26,819 nt of DNA from Bacillus sp. JCM 19058. Lineage in GTDB: Bacteria > Bacillota > Bacilli > Bacillales_H > Bacillaceae_D. The notes below the pieces were generated by a model. It was not told the DNA's origin, made no database searches, and was given only the letters and a program-made list of their open reading frames with translations. Where the stretch lies: the NCBI GenBank assembly GCA_001310555.1, contig BAXO01000076.1, positions 1 to 26,819 on the forward strand. The letters are read 5' to 3'. Made by a program: the position numbers and the translations under genes. This document shows positions 11,061 through 17,661 of the stretch, one piece after another (positions within the stretch are counted from its first letter, which is position 1; every line of letters starts with the position of its first letter).

Positions 11061-11454
11061 GCATTCATCGAAAGAGTGTACTCTCCGCTTCATGTCGCGC
11101 TTTTTTCAAAAAACGATATGGTACACTAATGTGTAAGCTCCCTAATGTATTGAAAAAGAGGACTGTTTACAAGAGAAAAAGACCTCTCCATTAGGAAAAG
11201 CTGTGATGTAAGCGGAACTAATCCGTGAATCATTCATGGATTAATAAAGCTTTGATTCGGTTAATAGAATAGAAATTGGCCCAAAAAAAACTTTTTACAT
11301 GCATGCTGAGAGATATCACTTTTCGCTGAAGTGCGTTCGGTCTGAGCAGTATGTGTGCAGTAAAAGTTGGAGTACCCGTGTTCAGGACGATTAAGGGTAA
11401 GCTGTTAAGCGAAATCACATTAGCGGAATAGTCACGATTAAGGAGGAATGAAAC
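11061..11454. other. Gene-free, structured region upstream of glpP
   Basis: No gene is supported here. Two structures stand out. In the first, CCTAATG (11141-11147) pairs with CATTAGG (11189-11195), enclosing AGAGG (11157-11161) and CCTCT (11183-11187). The second is a nearly perfect 25-bp dyad at 11219-11243 with arms TAATCCGTGAAT and ATTCATGGATTA around a single C. They may be part of a leader or operator for glpP. A minus-strand open frame across 11230-11514 is not called because it overlaps the start of glpP. Confidence 0.45.
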
Positions 11455-11998
11455 TTGGCATTTAACGGTCAACGCGTTCTCCCGGCAGTAAAGAAAATGA
11501 AGGAGTTCGAACAAGTATTAAACAGTCAATATGAGTTTATGGTGATGCTTGATTTGCATATCACGCAGCTGGAAAGTGTACTCAACTACGCTAAAGACCA
11601 CAAGAAGAAGCTCTTATTGCATCTAGATCGGATATCTGGTCTGAAAAGCGACAAATATGCAGCAGAATATGTGTGTCAAGCCTTGAAGCCTGCCGGTGTT
11701 ATTTCGACTAGAGGAGAAGTGCTAAAGGTAGCGAAAAAAAACGGGAATATTAGCGATTCAGCGCCTGTTTTTGCTCGATACGATCGCCCTTGAAACAAGC
11801 TGCAGGCTGGCTGAAAAGGTCAACCCGGATTTTATCGAGGTTTTGCCGGGGATATTGCCGTCCTATATTAACCGCATAAACGAGACGACAGGAACGGAAA
11901 TTATTGCCGGTGGGCTAATTGAGAGCCGGCAGGAGATTGAGCAAGCGATTCGTGCAGGTGCAAAAGCGGTAACTACATCGAAAAAAGAGCTATGGTAG
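11455..11998 (+). CDS. glpP: Glycerol uptake operon antiterminator GlpP (frameshifted)
   Basis: GlpP binds glycerol-3-phosphate and the leader RNA of glp genes, preventing early termination. The start is TTG 11455, with AGGAGG upstream and an N-terminus (MAFNGQRVLPAVKKMKEFE) like that of GlpP. The nearby ATG at 11449 is out of frame and stops after five codons. The protein is a small TIM-barrel-like fold with LLLHLDRISGLKSDKYAAEY, KPAGVISTRGEVLKVA, FIEVLPGILPSYI, EIIAGGLIESRQEIEQAI and AGAKAVTTSKKELW, all matching the family. One extra A in the A8 run at 11734-11741 breaks the frame; the corrected stretch reads GILAIQRLFLLDT. Corrected length is about 180 residues, slightly shorter than B. 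subtilis (192). Its place downstream of glpD, behind a terminator, differs from the usual glpP-glpF-glpK-glpD order. Confidence 0.92.
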
Positions 11999-12162
11999 CG
12001 TAAATGTTCCTTTTTACTGTTAGAGTAATCATTTGTTTTGAATCACACTTACTTAGATTCTGATCAACGAAATCGCTTTAAACGAACTAATAGAGATCCA
12101 TTTTGCTACCACCGCAGGATAACGGATGAAGGCTTATTTATTTAGAAAGGAGAAATCAAAAT

Positions 12163-12597
12163 ATGGTTGGTGTCTTTGCGGCAATTACAGATCAGGATAA
12201 AAGAATTTTGTTGACTAAAATCGGTTATGGCTCTCATAATTGGACATTACCTGGTGGTCACCTCGAAGAGAATGAGTCACCAATAGACGGTGTAAAAAGA
12301 GAAGTATTAGAAGAAACAGGTTATGTTGTGGAGGTAAATAACCTTATTTCAACTTATTACTCATACCCGAATGATAATTTGGTTTTTTTGTTTAGGGCGA
12401 AAATCTTCACTAGGATTGAATGGGAGCCGAATGAAGAAATAGAACAAGTACAGTTCTTTAAAAGAGAAAAGTTACCGGAACAAATACATCCTTGGAATAT
12501 TAAAAGAATTGATGATGCTTTAGAAAATAAAATAAGTCATCTTCATATTTTTGATGAGAGTTCTAACGTTAGTATTAAACCAGCCAATAGTTGTTAA
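12163..12597 (+). CDS. Nudix hydrolase
   Basis: This intact 144-residue protein has a single Nudix domain. The Nudix box is complete from G32 to Y54: GHLEENE, seven residues, then REVLEETGY. It thus holds the metal-binding REXXEE and the expected glycines. Nudix enzymes cleave nucleoside diphosphates linked to another group, such as oxidised nucleotides or sugar nucleotides; the substrate cannot be predicted. AAAGGAGA lies eight bases before the ATG. Codon use is much richer in A and T than in the neighbouring genes, and the next ORF is a dapA fragment of similar composition. The two may therefore have arrived together by transfer. A terminator-like hairpin follows at 12649. Confidence 0.85.
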   Translation: MVGVFAAITDQDKRILLTKIGYGSHNWTLPGGHLEENESPIDGVKREVLEETGYVVEVNNLISTYYSYPNDNLVFLFRAKIFTRIEWEPNEEIEQVQFFKREKLPEQIHPWNIKRIDDALENKISHLHIFDESSNVSIKPANSC

Positions 12598-12648
12598 CGT
12601 TTTTCAATAAAAAACTATACTAATCTTGTACATGCCAAATAGCCCATC

Positions 12649-12671
12649 AAATCCCTCGTTTGAGGATTTTT
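12649..12671 (+). terminator. Intrinsic terminator of the Nudix gene
   Basis: AAATCCCTC (12649-12657) pairs with GAGGATTT (12662-12669) with one bulged C and a GTTT loop, followed by further T residues. Confidence 0.65.
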
Positions 12672-12943
12672 GGTTAATTCAGTGATGCCATGTTTTGTGG
12701 AACACGGAGTAGAGACTAAAAGTTATTTAGATGTTTTTCAAAATATAAGAGAAAACAATCACCACGATGCATTAGATAAATGGAGAAATCTATATCCGAT
12801 TATATCTTTGTTATTCCAGGAAACGAATCCAGCACCATTAAAATATTGTCTATATATAACAGGGCTTAATTCAATCTCCTGAAACAAGATTGCCAGTAAC
12901 GGGAATTTCCTCTGGTTTAAAAAAAAGAAGTTGGATAAATTGA
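12670..12943 (+). pseudogene. C-terminal remnant of a DapA/dihydrodipicolinate synthase family gene
   Basis: The frame from about 12670 reads HDALDKWRNLYPIISLLFQE followed by TNPAPLKYCLYITGL. Removing one A near 12864 continues it as IQSPETRLPVTGISSGLKKR, ending at TGA 12941. The stretch LF.ETNP.P.K..L...GL followed by ..E.RLP is the hallmark of the C-terminal end of 4-hydroxy-tetrahydrodipicolinate synthase and related class I aldolases of about 290 residues. Only about the last 90 residues are present. No Shine-Dalgarno site precedes it, and its first codons overlap the terminator of the Nudix gene. It is therefore a truncated remnant and not an expressed enzyme. Composition is AT-rich like the Nudix gene. 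Confidence 0.72.
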
Positions 12944-12966
12944 TTAGTCCAACCAATCAATTTATC
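12934..12966 (+). repeat. Inverted repeat at the end of the dapA remnant
   Basis: GATAAATTGATT (12934-12945) and AATCAATTTATC (12955-12966) are perfect 12-bp inverted copies around nine bases. They span the stop codon of the dapA remnant. There is no T tract. Confidence 0.7.
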
Positions 12967-12970
12967 GTAC

Positions 12971-12997
12971 AGATGCCTTAAATCGGCATCTTTTTTT
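12971..12997 (+). terminator. Intrinsic terminator
   Basis: AGATGCC (12971-12977) pairs with GGCATCT (12985-12991) around a seven-base loop, followed directly by a T run. Confidence 0.85.
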
Positions 12998-13262
12998 ACT
13001 CAATAATGTATAGTGAATTAATACATTCTCACCCAAGGATAGCCCCGTCCAGCACATGGCGTCTAGCCTAAGCAAACTCCCTTTGTCCGAGCAATCATCA
13101 TCAGTTCCTTTCATCACTTGTTTCTTCTCTGCCTGCCTGTCCAGTTCGTCCATTTGACAAACGGACAAACCGCGCTTTTGTTCTTTTCCACACAATTGTC
13201 ATACTAAATTATCCGCTTGTCTCATATTGATAGAACAGAAGGTACAGAGAAGGAGAGGAATT

Positions 13263-14607
13263 ATGACGACCTTTTTTTCGAGGAGCCGTGTTGCTGATTA
13301 TTGCCGCTTTTTTTAGGGGAGTGCCTGGAGTTTGTTATTAATGTTGTTTTAGCCAGACAGCTCGGTGAAGAGGGCTTAGGATTATATATGTCCATTTTGC
13401 CGACGATCGTTTTTGTCGTTGTCTTTGCTAGCTTGGAGCTGCCTATTTCGATTTCTAAGTTTATTGCGGAAAAGGATGAGCTATATCATCGCAGTATGCT
13501 TATTCATTCCTTACGCTTTGCAATGCTTTGTGCTTCAATTTGTGCCGTGGCAGCCATTTGGATCCTTCCACAGCTTCCGGTTTTTAATCATTACCATCCT
13601 TGGACACAATGGCTCTTAATCGTCTTAATTCCCGTCGTTGCTTTTTCTTCGGTAGCAAGAGGATACTTTATGGGTGCACAAAATATGGGGAAAATTGCAG
13701 CTGCAAACGTTCTAAAACGAGTAGCGCAATTGGTGCTGCTCGTTCTTGTCTTCCTCTTTTTTTTCCTATGAAACAGAATCGGCGCTTTTTGTGGCGCTAT
13801 GTGCACTCGTTGCCAGTGAAATTGTCGTAATGACTTACTTGCTGTGCATGTTTATTATGCAAATAAGAGGACTTGGCCGCCGGCCCCAGGTTGGCATGAC
13901 GGGAAAAAGGGTTCGGGAAGCGTTAATAAAAGTATCATTGCCTTATACAGGCTTGCGGATCTTCCATGCGGCGACCTTTGCGCTCAAGCCTTTTTTTTAG
14001 TGAGAGAGGCTCTTGTTCGAGCTGGAGTGCTGGAAGGAATGGCGATGGTTCAATATGGGAAACTGGCAGGGGTAGCATTTACTATCGGTTTTTTTTCCAG
14101 CGTTTATTGCTCACGCCCTGCAAATTATTCTGTTGCCGACGGTTTCAGAAATGTACGCGAAAAAGGAATTGGATAAGCTCGGGAATTTGCTTCGTAAAAT
14201 GATGTTGCTCACCTTTTTATACGGAATTCCGATTTCGTTCGTCTTTTATTTTTTTTGCTGAACCACTGACAAGCTTGTTTTTTGAAAATTCACCTGCGAT
14301 CGTCTATTTGAAATTGCTCGTTCCGTATTTTCTTTTTCATTATTTTGTTGCACCATTGCAAGCCTTTTTAATTGGAATAGGTCTAGTGCGAGAAGCCTTT
14401 TGGCACGCCATTTGGTCCACTTCTCTTTCCTTTATTCTAATGTTTTTCCTCGGTTCGATGCCAAACTTGCAAATGGGGGGAATTATTCTCGGGATGAATA
14501 CTGGGATGGTCCTCTTGACTCTGCTCCATTATTTTGCTATTTGTCAGAAAATAGGTATCGACTGGCGCTTGAAGGGAATGCTGGCGGCGAGGGTAAACAA
14601 AACCTAG
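13263..14607 (+). CDS. ykvU: SpoVB/YkvU-like polysaccharide flippase family membrane protein (heavily frameshifted)
   Basis: This is a multi-helix membrane protein of the PST/MVF flippase superfamily (SpoVB, MurJ, YkvU), which moves lipid-linked sugars across membranes. The ATG at 13263 follows AAGGAGAGG. Once six T-run indels are bridged, about 446 residues result, close to B. subtilis YkvU (445) and shorter than SpoVB (518). The runs lie at 13272-13278, 13308-13314, 13757-13764, 13991-13998, 14089-14096 and 14249-14256. Recognisable parts are the N-terminal FVINVVLARQLGEEGLGLYM, ELPISISKFIAEKDEL, SVARGYFMGAQNMGKIAAAN, LLPTVSEMYAKKELDK and LKLLVPYFLFHYFVAPLQAF, the amphipathic-loop and helix pattern of the family. 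YkvU is a sporulation protein in B. subtilis; a forespore-envelope role here is inferred. No kinase, spo gene or cell-wall operon adjoins it. Confidence 0.78.
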
Positions 14608-15264
14608 TTGCAATTTAGCCTTGCTGCCTTGCCGACTTGCTCTTAAAATAGAAGAGTAGCGGCCTAAAGAAATTGACATTGTGAAGAAATTCCGATTTCT
14701 TGCCTTTTTGTCCTAGCATTGTGATATTAATAGAGGCTCAACCGCTTGCCTGGGCGGCCTGTAGGTCATGAACACGGTTGGGCTCAGCTCCATACCTCTT
14801 TGGAAGAGATACGAGGCCATAGCTTTTCTACTGCGTCGCGCAATCATTCGTATTTGGTGGAATGCATTCGGTCTGGTTCATGTAGTTAATCGACAGCAGC
14901 CAAACTGAGCGAAAGAGTATTCGCTTGTAGCAGCTAATCTCGTTTAATTTCTTATCTCTTTCACGAGCAAACGGCAAGCCTTGTTGCGATCGGGTTGGCA
15001 GTCTTTTCTTTTTATCGAAGCAATAGTGAAAAAAAGAAATGACAATGACTTGCAGGAACACAAAGACCTTAATCGACAGCTGTGGAAGCAGTCGATGGGT
15101 CATGGGAGCTGAGGGGCGAACGGGAATGCACGGGTTATACATGATATGCTGAGTTCGATAGCAAGCTGAAGCTGCAACGAAGCTGAACGGTTCTTCGCTT
15201 CGGAGGTATTGTCGTAATCCGTAACGTCTAAAACGTCAAACTGCGAATGACAGGAGGGTGCACT
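14608..15264. other. Gene-free region with one structured element, before the response regulator
   Basis: No convincing gene lies in these 650 bases. At 14733-14785, GAGGCTCAACCG pairs with CGGTTGGGCTC with one bulge and one G-U, enclosing about 30 GC-rich bases. It is followed by CTCTTTGGAAGAG, a second small hairpin. I could not match this to a known riboswitch. A short frame around 15119-15150 reads NARVIHDMLSSIAS, faintly like a histidine-kinase phosphoacceptor helix. A degenerate sensor kinase is possible but not supported. Confidence 0.4.
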
Positions 15265-15903
15265 TTGGCACGAATTTTATTAGCTGAGGATCAAGCCATT
15301 GTCAGGCAAGGACTTAAAATGATGATTGAACAAGATGACGAGCTAAAAGTGACAGTGGAAGCTGAAAACGGAGAGCAGGCTCTTCAGCTCTATCAGCAAC
15401 ATGTAATTGATTTAGTCATTATGGACAATCGGATGCCTGTTATGACAGGGCTGGAGGCGACAAAATTCATTAGACGGTACGATCCAAAAGCAAAAATTCT
15501 CATTTTGACTACCTTTGCTGATGAAGAGTATGCGCATGAAGCCTTACAGCATGGGGCAGTTGGTTATTTGTTAAAGGATGCCGATGGGGAAAAGCTAGTG
15601 AACGCGATTAAAAGCGCATTAAATGGTGGCCTTTCACTTGATGAGCAAGTGGCTGCTAAGGTTGTGCCTAAGCTGATGAAAAATCGTTATAGCGCTGAAA
15701 GGTACGAACCCACTCGTTTGACCGAAAGAGAGGCTTCCATACTCGCCTTGGTCGGAAATGGAAAAACGAATCAAGAAATAGCGGCAGAGCTTCATTTGTC
15801 GCATGGTACGATCAAAAACCATATTAGCCAAATATTAGCTACGCTTGAGCTGCGGGACCGCACACAGCTGGCGATTTATGCAATTAGACATAATTACGTG
15901 TAA
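15265..15903 (+). CDS. NarL/LuxR-type response regulator, orphan
   Basis: This is a two-component response regulator of 212 residues. The start is TTG 15265 with GGAGGG nine bases upstream. An in-frame ATG at 15247 would add six residues overlapping that site and is not favoured. The receiver domain (about 1-120) begins ARILLAEDQAIVRQG with the acidic pair E8-D9, the phosphoacceptor D54 in LVIMDNRMPVMTG, ILTTF at the switch residue and K in GYLLKDAD. The C-terminal LuxR helix-turn-helix (about 150-210) contains LTEREASILALVGNGKTNQE and HLSHGTIKNHISQIL. No sensor kinase gene is next to it. ddl begins 25 bases after the stop with no terminator between, so the two are probably co-transcribed, hinting at a cell-envelope link that remains inference. 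Confidence 0.9.
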   Translation: MARILLAEDQAIVRQGLKMMIEQDDELKVTVEAENGEQALQLYQQHVIDLVIMDNRMPVMTGLEATKFIRRYDPKAKILILTTFADEEYAHEALQHGAVGYLLKDADGEKLVNAIKSALNGGLSLDEQVAAKVVPKLMKNRYSAERYEPTRLTEREASILALVGNGKTNQEIAAELHLSHGTIKNHISQILATLELRDRTQLAIYAIRHNYV

Positions 15904-15928
15904 CCGATTAAAAGGATGAGGTGGGGAC

Positions 15929-17036
15929 ATGAAAAAAAAGAAGGTCGGCATTATTTTTGGAGGGAAATCAGCTGAGCACGAGGTTTCTTTGCAATCAGCA
16001 AAAAATATTGTAGAAGCACTCGATAAAGAAAGGTTTGATGCCGTGCTGATCGGAATCGATAAGGAGGGGAATTGGCATGTGAACGATTCCTCCCACTTTC
16101 TGATCAATGCTGAGGACCCGAAGCTGATTGAGCTGAATAAATCAAACAAAGGGATCACTGTTGTACCAGGGGCAAAGGAGCATCAATTACTTAGCACCTC
16201 TCAAGCAAAACGTTTAGATCAGCTTGATGTCGCCTTTCCAATTGTTCATGGAACGCTGGGAGAGGACGGCAGTCTACAAGGAATGCTTCGCCTTGCCAAT
16301 ATTCCCTTCGTTGGTTCAAATGTGTTAGGTTCTGCCGTCAGTATGGATAAGGATATTGCGAAACGGCTGTTAAAGGGGACGGGTCTACTCGTTGCTAACT
16401 CTTTCACGTTCACGAGAAAGAAAAAAAGAGGAGATTCGCTACGAAGCGATCACGGCAGAGCTGGGACTTCCTCTGTTTATTAAGCCAGCGAACCAAGGCT
16501 CTTCTGTCGGCGTCAGCAAAGTACGAACTGAGGCTGAGTTTACGAAAGGAATCGAGCTCGCTTTTGCCTATGATCACAAAATACTGATTGAGGAAGCGAT
16601 TGAAGGGAGAGAAATTGAATGTTCCGTCCTAGGAAACGATGAGCCGATAGCTTCGTTACCTGGTGAAATATTGCCACAGGATGATTTTTATTCCTATGAT
16701 GCAAAGTATATCGATGAAAACGGCGCACGTTTGGCAGTACCGGCAGAGCTGGATGCTGAACTGACCGAGGAAATCAGAAATGTTTCGATTAAAGCGTTTC
16801 AAGCATTGCAATGCGAAGGATTAGCCAGAGTGGACGTCTTTTTAACCCCTGACAAGCGGATTGTCATAAACGAAATCAATACTCTTCCTGGCTTTACAAA
16901 AATCAGCATGTATCCGAAGCTGTGGGAAGTGAGTGGCCTTCCCTACCGTGAACTAATTAGTCGACTGATCGAGTTAGCACTGGAACGCCATCAAACGGAT
17001 TTACTGCTGAAGAGCTCTGTAACCGAGCAAGAATGA
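15929..17036 (+). CDS. ddl: D-alanine--D-alanine ligase (frameshifted)
   Basis: Ddl joins two D-alanines with ATP, supplying the dipeptide end of peptidoglycan precursors. The ATG at 15929 has GAGGTGGGG upstream. The ATP-grasp fold is shown by [16 protein letters not shown] at the N-terminus, [52 protein letters not shown] and the Mg-binding [17 protein letters not shown] near the C-terminus. One extra A in the A7 run at 16421-16427 breaks the frame (corrected [13 protein letters not shown]). Corrected length is 368 residues, normal for DdlA types. murF, the usual neighbour, is absent; instead an orphan response regulator precedes it. The omega-loop and C-terminal motifs are those of ordinary D-Ala-D-Ala ligases. 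I see no clear sign of a D-Ala-D-Lac variant, though telling them apart needs an alignment. Confidence 0.92.
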
Positions 17037-17493
17037 ATACGTTTGACAGGCTGAAACGCCGGTGAATCCAATGTTGACAGGGAAACACTCGGAGCAATTA
17101 GTAAAAGGTAGTCTATTGTATGCCATATCACGCTAATAGTTTATGGGAAAGCTGATTCATTTTCATTCATAACGAGTCAGCAGTAAAACCTTGTCTAAGT
17201 TCATGCTTACGGTAAAAGCAGCCATTTGGTTGCTTTTACGTTTATAATTGAAACCAGCGATTGAAACAAACTGGCTATATTTGGATAAAATTTTTCCGAA
17301 CTCCTCGATTTGTAACTTTTTCTTCCCACTGTGAATTTGACCAATAATTTTTTTTAAGAAACCTAAGTTTCATACCCAAAACAAGTTTCAGAACTTTAAC
17401 TTCTAACACGAGGACTCTCTTGTGGGTACATACGTTGATTTCTACTTTTTGAAAAGGAGCCCTTTCCTGAATATACTGGGCGATTACATGAAA
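17037..17493. other. Gene-free region between ddl and the Otr(A)-like unit
   Basis: No gene is seen. It holds a weak inverted repeat GCTGA/TCAGC around 17150-17181 and the terminator at 17212-17245. The rest, to 17493, is AT-rich spacer. Confidence 0.45.
17212..17245 (+). terminator. Terminator-like hairpin after ddl
   Basis: GTAAAAGCAGCC (17212-17223) pairs with GGTTGCTTTTAC (17228-17239) around ATTT with one G-U pair, followed by GTTTATAATT. It is a strong 12-bp stem with a moderate T tract, 175 bases past the ddl stop. Confidence 0.65.
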
Positions 17494-17523
17494 TTGACAT
17501 TGTTAGTACACACGTGATACCAT
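17494..17523 (+). promoter_or_regulatory. Putative sigma-A promoter of the Otr(A)-like unit
   Basis: A perfect -35 TTGACA (17494-17499) is followed after 18 bases by TACCAT (17518-17523), preceded by TG at 17515-17516 as an extended -10. It lies 35 bases before the leader peptide start. Confidence 0.55.
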
Positions 17524-17557
17524 TTCACATAATAATAAATCGGAGGTGCTGTTTACC

Positions 17558-17614
17558 ATGACTGCAGCAATATTTGAGATGGGGCATATCACATTGAAGG
17601 GGATTGTCGCCTAA
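17558..17614 (+). CDS. Leader peptide MTAAIFEMGHITLKGIVA
   Basis: This 18-codon ORF has its own strong Shine-Dalgarno site (CGGAGGTG, nine bases before the ATG), better than that of the large gene behind it. It ends 48 bases before the GTG start of the ribosomal-protection gene. Its last codons (AAGGGGATT, 17597-17605) form one arm of the alternative hairpins described in the next entry. This layout matches drug-sensing leader peptides of erm, cat and related resistance genes, in which a stalled ribosome changes the RNA fold. The peptide sequence itself is not one I recognise. The ORF is certain; its regulatory role is inference. Confidence 0.6.
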   Translation: MTAAIFEMGHITLKGIVA

Positions 17615-17655
17615 CTAGCCCCCTAAACTGCGAATCCCTTACAAATAAGAGGGGC
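17597..17655 (+). promoter_or_regulatory. Candidate translational attenuator before the Otr(A)-like gene
   Basis: Four segments can pair in alternative ways. A is AAGGGGATT (17597-17605, inside the leader ORF). B is GCCCCCT (17618-17624). C is AATCCCTTA (17633-17641). D is TAAGAGGGGC (17646-17655), which contains the ribosome-binding site AGAGGGG of the main gene. A can pair with B or with C; D can pair with B (CCCCT/AGGGG) or with C (CCCTTA/TAAGAGGG). The binding site can thus be hidden or exposed depending on whether a ribosome covers A. Which state is basal cannot be settled by eye. Confidence 0.5.
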
Positions 17656-17661
17656 ATTCAA

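Noticed and set aside
12962..13195. Minus-strand open frame of 77 codons
   Set aside because: It overlaps a clear plus-strand terminator, has a TTG start without a Shine-Dalgarno site and no protein-like pattern; a 33-codon ATG frame nearby is equally unsupported.
13199..13248. Possible sigma-E promoter (TCATATT plus GGTACAGA) before ykvU
   Set aside because: The spacer is too short, and the transcription start would fall inside the ribosome-binding site, so the match is probably chance despite the expected sporulation role.
14733..14785. Known riboswitch class
   Set aside because: I compared it from memory with TPP, lysine, purine, guanidine, c-di-GMP and T-box signatures and found none of their conserved cores.
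15119..15150. Histidine-kinase-like peptide NARVIHDMLSSIAS
   Set aside because: The similarity is only a few residues; no ATPase motifs or membrane segments lie in the surrounding 650 bp.
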